Assembly: GCA_902362455.1 (NCBI GenBank)
Contig: CABIWJ010000003.1
Coordinates: 30,380 to 94,379, forward strand
Length of the DNA: 64,000 nucleotides
Origin: Eubacteriaceae bacterium
Lineage (GTDB): Bacteria; Bacillota; Clostridia; Lachnospirales; Lachnospiraceae
Reading direction: 5' to 3'
The position numbers were made by a program, and so were the translations under genes. Of the stretch, positions 19,648-28,652 are shown piece by piece. The first letter of the stretch is position 1; every line of letters begins with the position of its first letter. The notes under the pieces were generated by a model, which saw only the letters and a list, made by a program, of their open reading frames with translations, did not search any database and was not told the origin of the DNA.

Positions 19648-20493
19648 TTATATTATCGTATTGTGACTTTTATATCCCTCTCCTATAATCTCGTTTGCAG
19701 AAGTAATTATCATAAATGCATCACTATCTGTCTCATCTACAATCTCCTTTGCTTTCGGTAATTGCGGTTTTCTTATTGCACACATTATCACACGTTTCTC
19801 CTTGTTCTTATACGCACCATATCCTTTCAGATATGTTACACCTACCTCTAATTCACCTAATAGCCTTTCCACCAGTTCATTTTCACTTTTCTCAGACTTA
19901 GAGATAATATATAAAAGCTTTGCTTCATCTTTACCATATAGTACAAAGTCTAAAACTGTTGAAGTTATAATTACTGTAAGTGCCGAATAAAGTCCTGCGT
20001 TAACATTTCCAAATATCAGCACATACGCAATTACAACGATTCCATCTACTGTCAGAAATATCCTTCCTGTCTTAATATGTGGGTGCCTTATTTTCACTAA
20101 TCTGACTACAATATCTGCGCCACCTGTCGTAGCACCCTCTTTAAATATTATTCCAATGCTTAGTGCTACAAGTCCGCCGCCTGCAAGTGCCGCCATTAAA
20201 AGATCGTCTGTCATTCCACCATATAACGAAAAAATATTCATAAATATTGAAGATACAACTATCACATATATTGTCGTAAGCAGAAATCTTATTCCGAATT
20301 TCCAGATACTTATAAGTAATAATGGAATATTTATCATAAATACCAATGTACCTATTTCTACACCTGTAAGTCTGTTTAGAATTATGGCCGTTCCCGAAAC
20401 TCCTCCCGGAACAAGGTTATTAGCATCAAGAAACAAACTTACTCCTACTGCATACATTATAGCTGCTACCGTAATCTTAATATATTTTATCAT
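19648..20493 (-). CDS. YitT family membrane protein
   Basis: 281 residues. The N-terminal two thirds carry five or six membrane helices with the YitT/DUF161 signature NLVPGGVSGTAIIL near the start and GATTGGADIVVRLV at about residue 120. The C-terminal cytoplasmic domain (about 205-280) matches DUF2179: GVTYLKGYGAYKNKEKRVIMCAI and VDETDSDAFMIIT. The family's function is not established. The ATG at 20493 is chosen over the frame opening at 20502 because GGTGAG precedes it. Divergent from the deacetylase gene. Confidence 0.88.
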   Translation of the reverse strand: MIKYIKITVAAIMYAVGVSLFLDANNLVPGGVSGTAIILNRLTGVEIGTLVFMINIPLLLISIWKFGIRFLLTTIYVIVVSSIFMNIFSLYGGMTDDLLMAALAGGGLVALSIGIIFKEGATTGGADIVVRLVKIRHPHIKTGRIFLTVDGIVVIAYVLIFGNVNAGLYSALTVIITSTVLDFVLYGKDEAKLLYIISKSEKSENELVERLLGELEVGVTYLKGYGAYKNKEKRVIMCAIRKPQLPKAKEIVDETDSDAFMIITSANEIIGEGYKSHNTII

Positions 20494-20593
20494 ACTCACC
20501 ACATTTCAAAGAAATTAGATAATACATATTGTGTACGTCATTAATATTTTTATACAGCATATAATTATAAAAAGCTGCGGAATGGAGATTAGT

Positions 20594-21352
20594 GTGGAAA
20601 AACGTAATATTTATTTAAGTTTAATACTTCTTCTAACTTTATTATCTGCAATATTTATATATCAGATTTCCATAAGCAACACTATACAGACGAATATTTC
20701 AAAGATTAAAAGTAATTCAAGTAACAAGCATGCAAATAGTTCCCTTTCAGATAGTTCTTCATCTGATACTTCACAAACGAATAACACAGATAAAGTTAAA
20801 AAAATCGCCATTACTTTTGATGACGGACCGCACCCAGAATATACCCTTAAATTACTTGATGGATTAAAGGAAAGAAATGTTAAAGCAACATTTTTCGTAA
20901 TTGGAGAAAATGTTTTGAATAATCCCAATATGATTAAAAGAATGGCTGAGGACGGTCATCTGATTGGAAATCATACATACTCACATGTACAATTGACCTG
21001 TATCTCAGAAGAAAAAGCCATTACAGAAATAAATAAGACATCTGAACTCATAACTACCTATGCAGGTGTCTCTCCTAAATATATCAGACCACCTTATGGT
21101 ATGTATTCAGATGCCTTAAAACGTGAAACTAATCTCACTCCCGTATTATGGACAGTTGACCCAAGGGACTGGAGTGTTCTTAATACTGATTCTGTTGTTA
21201 AACATGTATTAAAACGTGCCAAAAGTGGTGACATTATTCTATTACATGATATATTTGATACCTCTGTTGAAGCCGCATTTCAAATCATCGATGCACTTAA
21301 AGCAGAGGGATATGAATTCGTTACTGTCGATGAATTCATTAAAGTTAATTAA
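20594..21352 (+). CDS. Polysaccharide deacetylase (NodB/CE4 family)
   Basis: About 252 residues. An N-terminal hydrophobic segment (IYLSLILLLTLLSAIFIYQ) and a Ser/Asn-rich linker precede the catalytic domain, so it is exported or membrane-anchored. CE4 motifs are all present: TFDDGPHP, HTYSH (metal histidines), RPPYG, DPRDW and LLHD. Likely de-N-acetylates peptidoglycan or another surface glycan. A GTG at 20531 opens the frame, but GGAG stands 10 bases before a GTG at 20594, which places the signal segment at the N-terminus. It ends one base before the convergent mtnN stop. Confidence 0.9.
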   Translation: MEKRNIYLSLILLLTLLSAIFIYQISISNTIQTNISKIKSNSSNKHANSSLSDSSSSDTSQTNNTDKVKKIAITFDDGPHPEYTLKLLDGLKERNVKATFFVIGENVLNNPNMIKRMAEDGHLIGNHTYSHVQLTCISEEKAITEINKTSELITTYAGVSPKYIRPPYGMYSDALKRETNLTPVLWTVDPRDWSVLNTDSVVKHVLKRAKSGDIILLHDIFDTSVEAAFQIIDALKAEGYEFVTVDEFIKVN

Positions 21353-21353
21353 T

Positions 21354-22073
21354 CTATTGCTGTTTACTGATTCTGCTAACCATAGCAGTTAATAATTTAA
21401 CTGAATTCTCAATTGCCATTGCTTCAAATGTCGGATAATCCATATGTGCACTGTCATCTGCTTTATCCGATATTGCTCTTATAATAAGAAATGGAATGTT
21501 GTTAAGATATGCAGCCTGTGCAATTGCAGCACCCTCCATCTCTGTACAATATCCGTCAAAATTATCGACAAGCCAATCTTTCTTCTCTTTACCTGATATG
21601 AACTGGTCTCCGCTTAATACTCTTCCTGTGAATACATTTATTCCATCAAGAACTTCCTTACATGATTCCTCTGCTATCTTAATGAGGTCTTTATCTGCCT
21701 TAAATGTTGAACAATCCATTCTTGGAATTACGCCGATAGGATCACCAAATGCCGATGTATCCATATCGTGTTGCAATGCATCTTCTGATAATACTATATC
21801 TCCAATGTTAATCTCTGCATTTAAAGAGCCTGCAATTCCTGTATTAATTATTGCTGAAACCTTATAAATGTCTGCTAAAATCTGCGCACATATTCCAGCA
21901 TTAACTTTACCGATTCCTGAACGTACAACTACAACATCTAAATCTTGTAATTTACCCTCATAGAAGTCCATTGAAGCAATTCTTTTAATCGTAACGTCTG
22001 ATAGTTTCTCCTTAATCTTACTAACTTCCTCATCCATTGCTCCGATAATTCCGATAACTTTATATTTACTCAT
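21354..22073 (-). CDS. mtnN: 5'-methylthioadenosine/S-adenosylhomocysteine nucleosidase
   Basis: Hydrolyses MTA and S-adenosylhomocysteine to adenine plus the thiopentose; the SAH product feeds LuxS. The 239-residue protein has the phosphorylase-fold marks IGIIGAMDEEV, VVVRSGIGKVNA, IINTGIAGSL, TEMEGAAIAQAA and the proton donor aspartate in IIRAISDKAD. The start at 22073 has GGAGG ahead. It lies 17 bases after luxS on the same strand, a two-gene activated-methyl-cycle operon. Confidence 0.95.
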   Translation of the reverse strand: MSKYKVIGIIGAMDEEVSKIKEKLSDVTIKRIASMDFYEGKLQDLDVVVVRSGIGKVNAGICAQILADIYKVSAIINTGIAGSLNAEINIGDIVLSEDALQHDMDTSAFGDPIGVIPRMDCSTFKADKDLIKIAEESCKEVLDGINVFTGRVLSGDQFISGKEKKDWLVDNFDGYCTEMEGAAIAQAAYLNNIPFLIIRAISDKADDSAHMDYPTFEAMAIENSVKLLTAMVSRISKQQ

Positions 22074-22090
22074 AAATTCCTCCATATTGT

Positions 22091-22570
22091 TTATTCAGGA
22101 TATACTAAATGTTTCTCATCAATATTTCTAAGTGTATTATCTAAGAATCTCTTAGCTACATATTTAGCCATAGGTAAATTCATATCGAGATAATTTCCAC
22201 AATCTCTTGCTGATGCACCCGGTACATCTCCCTCAAATCCACTCATAAACTCATACATTTCTGTTACAAGGTCTACGATATCCTTTGATTCTAAATTACC
22301 TGCAAGAATAAGATAAAAACCTGTTCTGCAGCCCATTGGTCCAAAATAAATTACTTTATCACTATATTTCTCGTGATTTCTTAAAAATGTAGCGCCTAAA
22401 TGCTCTAATGTATGAACTTCTGCTGTATTCATAACCGGCTCATAATTAGGTCTTGTCATTCTTATGTCAAATGTTGTAGCAACTTCACTTCCTATGTAAT
22501 CTCTTCTTGATACATATATTCCCGGTTCTAATTTTAAATGATTAATGGTAAAACTTGCTATTTTCTTCAT
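22091..22570 (-). CDS. luxS: S-ribosylhomocysteine lyase
   Basis: Splits S-ribosylhomocysteine to homocysteine and DPD, the precursor of autoinducer-2. At 159 residues it has the family length. The metal ligands are visible in HTLEH (about residues 53-57) and in GASARDCGNYLDMNL; the active-site cysteine is in GPMGCRTGFYL. First gene of the luxS-mtnN operon, with a GGAG ribosome site. Confidence 0.97.
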   Translation of the reverse strand: MKKIASFTINHLKLEPGIYVSRRDYIGSEVATTFDIRMTRPNYEPVMNTAEVHTLEHLGATFLRNHEKYSDKVIYFGPMGCRTGFYLILAGNLESKDIVDLVTEMYEFMSGFEGDVPGASARDCGNYLDMNLPMAKYVAKRFLDNTLRNIDEKHLVYPE

Positions 22571-22793
22571 AATTTCTCCATTCTTCGCATATATTTAATT
22601 TTTAATGACTCTATCATCATATTATATAGTATACCTTGAAATCAGCTGTTTAACAAGATGCTCTATAAATTTAACAGATTGGTAATATAATTTTGACAAG
22701 TTATATTTATATTTATTGACTAATATTAATATAATAGGTTATACTTATTTATTAGAAAATATTTCCTTTGGAAATTAGAAATGGAGATTCAAA

Positions 22794-22979
22794 ATGCAGA
22801 TTAATAATTTACCTAAAGACCCTGTTATGCTTTTAAGTTATGTTAACACACAGCTAAGAGATAATTATTCAGACCTTACAGAGTTTTGCGTTGCAAACAA
22901 CATAGACATTAATGACGTTGTCGGAAGATTAAGAGCCATTAATTATTCTTATGACCCAGCAACTAACCAGTTTAAGTAG
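22794..22979 (+). CDS. DUF4250 family small protein
   Basis: 61 residues, close to the family consensus LPKDPVMLLSYVNTQLRD ... DVVGRLRAINYSYD ... NQFK. DUF4250 proteins are small, helical and of unknown function, common in Clostridia. GGAG lies nine bases ahead of the ATG and a strong terminator follows, so it is transcribed alone. Confidence 0.85.
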   Translation: MQINNLPKDPVMLLSYVNTQLRDNYSDLTEFCVANNIDINDVVGRLRAINYSYDPATNQFK

Positions 22980-22987
22980 TTATTTAA

Positions 22988-23033
22988 AACAAGGCTATAT
23001 CTTAGGAGATACTAAGATGTAGCCTTGTTTTTA
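22988..23033 (+). terminator. Terminator after the DUF4250 gene
   Basis: Near-perfect hairpin (ACAAGGCTATATCTTA / TAAGATGTAGCCTTGT) followed by TTTTTA. Confidence 0.9.
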
Positions 23034-23058
23034 TTCTATATATTTTCAAGTCAGCTTT

Positions 23059-23586
23059 CTATTCAACCCAGTATACTCTGCCATCTTTTCTTGCAGCAGC
23101 CTCAGGTATCTCACCATCAATATAACCAACGGCACAATGTCCAATTCCTGTCCATTCTCCCTCGATTCCAAGTTCTTTTAATAATTCCTTGTATTCAGGA
23201 AGTTCAAATTCTTCTTTTGCTCTGTGAATCCAGATACTTCCAAGATTAAGCGAATGAGCCGCAAGCATCATATTTCCCATTACAAGACTTCCATCATAAA
23301 TGCCTGTTGGCCAGTTCTTATCTGCTAAAACAATCAATATAACAGGTGCACCATAAAATGGGTCAAAATCTTCCTGCCAGCCGCCAATTTTAGAATTTAC
23401 TGCTGATATTTTATCTCTTAATTCTTTATTAGTTACTGCAATAGTAATAGTTGACTGTTTTCCTTTACCATTTGCGGCATACAAACCAGCTTCAATAATC
23501 TGGTTTATATCTTCCTTAGATGGCATATCAGGTTTAAATTTACGGATACTACGACGTTCTTCCATTGCTTTAATTACTTCGTTCAT
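23059..23586 (-). CDS. Nitroreductase family protein
   Basis: A 175-residue FMN-dependent oxidoreductase fold. Signature at the start: AMEERRSIRKFKPD, then EAGLYAANGKGKQ and, in the middle, GSLVMGNMMLAAHSLNLGSIWIH. The substrate cannot be predicted. Monocistronic, with an AGGA-type ribosome site. Confidence 0.88.
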   Translation of the reverse strand: MNEVIKAMEERRSIRKFKPDMPSKEDINQIIEAGLYAANGKGKQSTITIAVTNKELRDKISAVNSKIGGWQEDFDPFYGAPVILIVLADKNWPTGIYDGSLVMGNMMLAAHSLNLGSIWIHRAKEEFELPEYKELLKELGIEGEWTGIGHCAVGYIDGEIPEAAARKDGRVYWVE

Positions 23587-23817
23587 ATATTTTAATCCTC
23601 CATTTTGTATTTATTTCTAATCAACACTATAATACCACTATTTTACTTTTTTCACACTAATTTCATATATAAAAGTAGATAAGGATTACACTCCTCATCT
23701 AACTTTTTTCTGAATGATAACATTTTACGTTTTCTTTGTAAATATATTTACGTTGATTATATCACCTTATCCAAATTTTCTTAAAATTTATTATTCTATT
23801 TTTATTTTTTAAACTAT

Positions 23818-23903
23818 CACTTTAAATTTTACTTGACAAAGTTTAAATCTTTGCATATAATTTCACTATCAAGTTAAATTTTTAAAGTAACACTTTAAAT
23901 TTT
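23818..23903 (+). promoter_or_regulatory. Promoter and probable XRE operators
   Basis: TTGACA (23833-23838) and TATAAT (23856-23861) are both consensus, at 17-base spacing. CACTTTAAATTTT occurs at 23818-23830 and 23891-23903. AAGTTTAAAT lies in the spacer, and AAGTTAAATTTTTAAAGT (23871-23888) is an inverted pair of the same half-site. These bracket the promoter, as expected for autorepression by the XRE protein of this operon. Confidence 0.75.
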
Positions 23904-23924
23904 ATAAATCAGGAGGATTATTAT

Positions 23925-24398
23925 ATGAATAACACAAACATCAAAGAACTTGACAACAGCTTGTCAATAGAACGAATATTTACAATAGTAATATTTATAG
24001 CTGTATTAGTTACTGCTTTCATATGCCTTTTCGAGTTCTTTCTATACAAAGATATTACTGATTTAAAACATGGTTTATATTCGATATTTGCAGCAATTAT
24101 TTCAGGTCTCTTAACTTTAATTTTTCAAGATATCCACAAGAAACAGACACCATTTACCAAGTCGGTAATTATTAAACTTCAATGTATGGCCGTTATCACT
24201 ATGCTTGCAGGTGTTATGCCAAGTGTTATTTCTAAATGTGTTTCAATGATGCTCGAACATACTAACTCGATAACTTTTAATTTATCTTTAGGAAGTGAAA
24301 CAACATTTATTTTACTAATCGGTACAATTATTGGAATTGTCTCTGAAATTTTTAAATATGGTGCAAAACTTCAGGAAGATATCGATAGTATTGCATAA
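23925..24398 (+). CDS. DUF2975-like membrane protein
   Basis: 157 residues with four hydrophobic segments, preceded by GGAGG. It stands 13 bases ahead of a small XRE gene. Four-helix DUF2975 proteins usually accompany such regulators, which is the main reason for the name; sequence resemblance is moderate. The pair probably forms an autoregulated signalling or stress module of unknown function. Confidence 0.6.
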   Translation: MNNTNIKELDNSLSIERIFTIVIFIAVLVTAFICLFEFFLYKDITDLKHGLYSIFAAIISGLLTLIFQDIHKKQTPFTKSVIIKLQCMAVITMLAGVMPSVISKCVSMMLEHTNSITFNLSLGSETTFILLIGTIIGIVSEIFKYGAKLQEDIDSIA

Positions 24399-24411
24399 CA
24401 GGAGGTAGAAA

Positions 24412-24621
24412 ATGGCAATAATTGTTCGATTAGACAGAATGATGGCAGATAGAAAAATGTCTTTAAACGAATTAGCTGACAAAATAAATATGACTAATGT
24501 CAATCTTTCGAATCTTAAAACAGGTAAAATGAAAGGTATTCGCTTTGAAACTATGAATTCCATTTGTAAAGCACTTGATTGTCAACCTGGTGACCTTTTT
24601 GAATACATTGATGAAGAATAA
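24412..24621 (+). CDS. Small XRE/Cro-type regulator (YozG-like)
   Basis: A 69-residue single helix-turn-helix protein, MAIIVRLDRMMADRKMSLNE then ADKINMTNVNLSNLKTGK and ending DCQPGDLFEYI. This is the classic compact Cro/CI subgroup found with DUF2975 proteins. It has its own AGGAGG site and is followed by a terminator. The repeated operators upstream of the operon are its likely target. Confidence 0.85.
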   Translation: MAIIVRLDRMMADRKMSLNELADKINMTNVNLSNLKTGKMKGIRFETMNSICKALDCQPGDLFEYIDEE

Positions 24622-24627
24622 GTAAAA

Positions 24628-24661
24628 AATAAGAGTGCATTTCTGCACTCTTATTTTTTAT
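24628..24661 (+). terminator. Terminator after the XRE gene
   Basis: Perfect hairpin AAAAATAAGAGTGCA / TGCACTCTTATTTTT with T run. Confidence 0.92.
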
Positions 24662-24689
24662 AAGTTATAGGACAAAACGTGTTGATACG

Positions 24690-24770
24690 AAGAGTCGATG
24701 AGAAATTCGCGTAGGCGATTTCTCATCTGCCATAAAAACTATTTGCTTTCGCTTAGAAACAAATAGCTAG
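24690..24770 (-). repeat. Three-hairpin repeat element, truncated copy
   Basis: Contains the second and third stems of the family (24738-24768, CTATTTG/CAAATAG; 24697-24727, GATGAGAAAT/ATTTCTCATC) and the shared linker ATGGCA. The first stem and the Shine-Dalgarno ends are missing. It lies just after the stop of the XRE-aminotransferase gene, in the same orientation as the full copy upstream of that gene. Confidence 0.75.
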
Positions 24771-24774
24771 TATT

Positions 24775-26292
24775 TTACTGCCTATAGTATTTAAGGAAAT
24801 CTTCAAGGTTTTCCATTGCATCTTTTAATATTTCGATTCTTGGAAGATATACAACTCTGAAATGGTCTGGCTCTTTCCAGTTAAAGCCGCCGCCATGAAT
24901 AATAAGAATCTTCTTTTCTTTTAATAAATCTAAAGCAAACTTCTCATCATTTACAATGTTAAACTTCTTAGCATCTATTTTAGGGAAAATATAGAATGCT
25001 GCTTTTGGTTTTACTGCGCTGATACCAGGTATATCATTCAATGCCTTGTAAATATATTCTCTCTGTTCATAGATTCGTCCACCAGGCACAATGTATTCTT
25101 TAACGCTCTGATGTCCCCATAAAGCTGTCTGTACAACAGACTGGGCAGGAACATTTGAACAAAGTCTCATATTAGAAAGCATATTTATTCCCTCTATATA
25201 ATCCTTTGCAATTGCCTTATTTCCACTAAGAACCATCCAGCCGATTCTAAAGCCTGCAATCATATGAGATTTTGAAAGTCCGCTAAATGTAACGCAGAAT
25301 AAATCTGGTGCAAGACTTGCAATTGATACGTGTTCTTCATCGTCCATTACTAAACGGTCATATATTTCATCAGAGAAAATAATAAGCTGATTCTGTCTTG
25401 CAACTTCTACGATCTCTTCAAGAACTTCCTTAGAATAAAGTGCTCCTGTCGGATTGTTTGGATTAATTATTACAATAGCCTTTGTGTTAGAATTAACTTT
25501 GCTCTTAATATCATTAATATCAGGATACCATTCTGACTGTTCATCGCAGATATAATGTACAGCCTTTCCTCCTGCTAAAGTTACACAGGCAGTCCAAAGT
25601 GGATAATCCGGTGATGGAACTAACACTTCATCACCTTCATTTAAAAGTGCTGACATACTAAGATTAATTAACTCACTAACACCATTTCCCGTATAAATGT
25701 CATCAATAGATACATTAGGAATATTCTTAATCTGAGAATACTGCATAATGGCCTTTCTTGCTGAAAATAAACCTTTAGACATTGAATATCCCTCACACTC
25801 GGTTAATTGTGATGACATATCATATATAATTTCGTCCGGAGTTCTGAAATCAAATGGAGCCGGATTACCGATATTTAACTTCAACACTCTGGTTCCCATT
25901 GCCTCCATCTTATTAGCCTCTTCTACAACCGGGCCTCTTACATCATATAAAACATTATCTAATTTTGATGATTTATTAAAAGTTCTCATATTAACATCTC
26001 CTGATTCATTTTTCTTAATATTATTATTGGTTTTATCTGTTCCATTTTTGTTCTTCATTGGCTTTGTCGTATTATCTGTTCCATATAGCCAATCTATATC
26101 TACATCAAGTGCATTTGCAATAAATTCACCTATATTTTTCCTTGGAACTGCATCGCCACTTACATATTGACTAACCTGACTCTTTCCAAGTTTAATACCC
26201 GCCGCTTCCGCTCGTTTAAGCAGGTCTACCTGTTTATAGCCCTTATTATCCATAGCACTTTTCATTCTCTGTGAAAAAATTGAACTATCCAT
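24775..26292 (-). CDS. XRE helix-turn-helix fused to class I aminotransferase
   Basis: About 505 residues. Residues 1-75 form a CI-type HTH (SQRMKSAMDNKGYKQVDLL ... KSQVSQYVSGDAVP). A polar Asn/Lys-rich linker (about 76-100) leads to a complete alanine-aminotransferase-like enzyme: LNIGNPAPF, NPNNPTGALYS, DEIYDRLVM, PLP lysine in FSGLSKSHMIAGFRIGWMV, and the C-terminal HFRVVYLP. RefSeq uses the name bifunctional HTH-domain protein/aminotransferase for such fusions. The enzyme may be alanine:2-oxoglutarate transaminase, with PLP or substrate state controlling DNA binding (inference). ATG 26292 has proper spacing to GGAG. Confidence 0.9.
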   Translation of the reverse strand: MDSSIFSQRMKSAMDNKGYKQVDLLKRAEAAGIKLGKSQVSQYVSGDAVPRKNIGEFIANALDVDIDWLYGTDNTTKPMKNKNGTDKTNNNIKKNESGDVNMRTFNKSSKLDNVLYDVRGPVVEEANKMEAMGTRVLKLNIGNPAPFDFRTPDEIIYDMSSQLTECEGYSMSKGLFSARKAIMQYSQIKNIPNVSIDDIYTGNGVSELINLSMSALLNEGDEVLVPSPDYPLWTACVTLAGGKAVHYICDEQSEWYPDINDIKSKVNSNTKAIVIINPNNPTGALYSKEVLEEIVEVARQNQLIIFSDEIYDRLVMDDEEHVSIASLAPDLFCVTFSGLSKSHMIAGFRIGWMVLSGNKAIAKDYIEGINMLSNMRLCSNVPAQSVVQTALWGHQSVKEYIVPGGRIYEQREYIYKALNDIPGISAVKPKAAFYIFPKIDAKKFNIVNDEKFALDLLKEKKILIIHGGGFNWKEPDHFRVVYLPRIEILKDAMENLEDFLKYYRQ

Positions 26293-26300
26293 ATACACTA

Positions 26301-26457
26301 ATCTCCATTTCTGAGCACCTTGTTGCGAAGAGGCAGTCAGAAATTCGCAGATGCGATTTCTGACTTGCCATAAAGGCTATTTGCTTTCGCTCTAAAGCAA
26401 ATAGCTGTGAGAAAAATAATCGCATCGGCATTATTTTTTTCACTATCTCCATTTCTG
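26301..26457 (-). repeat. Three-hairpin repeat element, copy 3, 5' of the XRE-aminotransferase gene
   Basis: On the minus strand there are three stems (GTGAAAAAAATAATG../..ATTATTTTTCTCAC; GCTATTTGC/GCAAATAGC; AGTCAGAAAT/ATTTCTGACT), the linker CTTTATGGCA and the tail CTCTTCGCAACAAG. Identical 13-base flanks, CAGAAATGGAGAT, lie at 26445-26457 and 26301-26313; the second is the ribosome site of the gene. Period 144 bp. Confidence 0.85.
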
Positions 26458-26470
26458 TTAAACTGTTATT

Positions 26471-26592
26471 TGTTCATTTGCTATATAATATCATAATATT
26501 CATAAAAGTTCAATTTTAATTTTGCGTTTTTGCAAATAAAATGAACTTTTTTCTGTATTTAAGTTCATTTTTATGCATGAGTTCATTTTGAA
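26471..26592 (-). promoter_or_regulatory. Promoter and clustered operators of the XRE-aminotransferase gene
   Basis: On the minus strand TTGAAC (26508-26513) and TATTAT (26485-26490) are 17 bases apart. The half-site GTTCATTT or its near form occurs at about 26472, 26508, 26543 (inverted), 26562 and 26580. One copy overlaps the -35 box. This fits repression by the gene's own HTH domain. Confidence 0.65.
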
Positions 26593-26632
26593 TTGATTTG
26601 TTTTTTATTTTCTATTCAAACTCTATAATATA

Positions 26633-26683
26633 AAAAGAACAGATGGTAACGATTACAGTTACTTCTCCATCTGCTCTTTTAAA
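26633..26683 (-). terminator. Terminator of the metal-efflux operon
   Basis: Hairpin AAGAGCAGATGG / CCATCTGTTCTT with a T run on the minus strand, 35 bases after the ATPase stop. Confidence 0.85.
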
Positions 26684-26717
26684 TTCATTTATAAAATTAT
26701 ATATTATTCTCTATGAT

Positions 26718-28622
26718 TTATTTAGGCATCTTCAATGCTCTTAATGCATTTAGAATTGCAATAACTGCGACTCCGACATCCGCAAATACTGCTGCCCACA
26801 TATTAGCTATACCAAGTGCTGCAAGGACTAAAACTAATATTTTAATACCAATCGCAAACACGATATTTTCTGTAACAAGCCGCATTGTCTTTCTTGCGAT
26901 TTTGACTGCTTTAACGATTCCAAGCGGATTATCATCCATAAGAACTACATCTGCTGCTTCAATTGCGGCATCTGAACCTAAAGCACCCATTGCTATTCCG
27001 ACATCAGCTCTTGCAAGTACAGGTGCATCATTTATTCCATCTCCGACATATGCTAATACACCCTGACCTTTGTTTTCTTCTAACAATGATTCTAACTTAT
27101 CAACTTTATCACCTGGAAGTAATTCTGCACATACCTTCTTAATTCCAAGTTCTTTTCCGACAAGTACACCGATTGCATTACGGTCACCTGTTAACATTAC
27201 AGTTTTATCTATTCCTAATTTACCAAGCTTAGCAATGGCCTCTTTGGAATTTTCTTTTATCTCATCGGAAATGATTATATTACCAATATATTTTCCATCA
27301 ACCGCAACATATACTACTGTACCGATTCCTTCATATTCTGTATAAGTAATGTTATTTTTCTTCATTAATTTACCATTACCTACACAAATATTTTTGCCAT
27401 TTACATTAATCTCTGTACCATGACCTGCGACTTCAGTAACTTTTGCTTCTTTTGTCTTATCTGTAAGACTCTTTTCATCTGTACCGAATTTATTATAATA
27501 ATCTCTCTTTATAGATAATGCTATTGGGTGATTTGAATAGCTCTCACCAAATGCAGCATATTCTAATAATTCATTATCATTCACACCATTAGCAGCATTT
27601 ATCTCAGTTACATTAAATGAACCCTTAGTAAGTGTTCCTGTCTTATCAAATACAACAGAATTACATTTAGAAAGTGCTTCAATATAGTTACTTCCTTTAA
27701 TTAACACACCATTTGCCGATGCTCCACCAAGTCCACCAAAGAAACTAAGTGGAACTGATATTACTAATGCACATGGACATGAAATAACTAAAAATGTAAG
27801 TGCTCTGTATATCCAGCTTGAAAATGCCTGATTCAAAATTAATGGCGGAAAAATTGCAATTATTAATGCACAGGCACATACAATTGGTGTATACCATTTA
27901 GCAAATTTAGTAATGAAATTCTCTGTTTCTGCCTTTTTATCACTTGCATTTTCAACAAGATCAAGTATCTTAGATACTGTAGATTCTGAGAATTCCTTAG
28001 TAACTTTAATCTCAATAAGTCCGTTCTTATTAATTGAACCACTAATTACTTCATCATTCACATCAACATCTCTTAAAATGCTTTCGCCTGTAAGGGTTGA
28101 TACATCAAGGCTTGCGCTTCCGTTTACAACTATACCGTCAAGTGCTACTTTTTCACCTGGTTTAACGATAATTATGTCATCAATTTTTACGTCATATGGA
28201 TCTTTTTTTGCAAGATTTCCGTCATTTTCCTTAACCACGGCATAATCTGGTCGTATATCCATAAGTTCTGCAATTGATTTTCTTGATTTATTAACTGCAT
28301 AAGACTGGAATAATTCACCTACCTGATAGAATAACATAACAGCAACAGCTTCAGGATATTCAGATACTAAAAATGCTCCTACAGTTGCTACCGTCATAAG
28401 AAAATTCTCATCAAATACCTGACCATGCAATATATTTTCTGCTGCTTCCTTTACAACATCGCCACCAACTATAAAATATGCTATTAAATATATAATAAGC
28501 TGAATGTTGTCTATCATAACATCACTTACCGAAAATATGCTGTTAAGAGGTAAAAATCTTGCCAAAAGAAATACTATAAGTCCGGCGATAATTCTATATA
28601 ATCTCTTCTTTAATTTCTTCAT
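26718..28622 (-). CDS. Heavy-metal P1B-type ATPase, zinc/cadmium type
   Basis: 634 residues. It has the metal-channel motif SCPCALVISVP, phosphorylation site DKTGTLTKG, the HP locus in YSNHPIALSI, the actuator TGES, and GDGINDAPVLARADVGIAM. The N-terminal metal-binding domain usual for this family is absent from the chain and is encoded separately just upstream. With a repressor carrying Zn/Cd-type sites at the head of the operon, export of Zn(II), Cd(II) or Pb(II) is the likely role in the cytoplasmic membrane. Last gene of the operon, followed by a terminator. Confidence 0.93.
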   Translation of the reverse strand: MKKLKKRLYRIIAGLIVFLLARFLPLNSIFSVSDVMIDNIQLIIYLIAYFIVGGDVVKEAAENILHGQVFDENFLMTVATVGAFLVSEYPEAVAVMLFYQVGELFQSYAVNKSRKSIAELMDIRPDYAVVKENDGNLAKKDPYDVKIDDIIIVKPGEKVALDGIVVNGSASLDVSTLTGESILRDVDVNDEVISGSINKNGLIEIKVTKEFSESTVSKILDLVENASDKKAETENFITKFAKWYTPIVCACALIIAIFPPLILNQAFSSWIYRALTFLVISCPCALVISVPLSFFGGLGGASANGVLIKGSNYIEALSKCNSVVFDKTGTLTKGSFNVTEINAANGVNDNELLEYAAFGESYSNHPIALSIKRDYYNKFGTDEKSLTDKTKEAKVTEVAGHGTEINVNGKNICVGNGKLMKKNNITYTEYEGIGTVVYVAVDGKYIGNIIISDEIKENSKEAIAKLGKLGIDKTVMLTGDRNAIGVLVGKELGIKKVCAELLPGDKVDKLESLLEENKGQGVLAYVGDGINDAPVLARADVGIAMGALGSDAAIEAADVVLMDDNPLGIVKAVKIARKTMRLVTENIVFAIGIKILVLVLAALGIANMWAAVFADVGVAVIAILNALRALKMPK

Positions 28623-28652
28623 AGGCTGCCTCCTATATATTTTACTTTCTGA

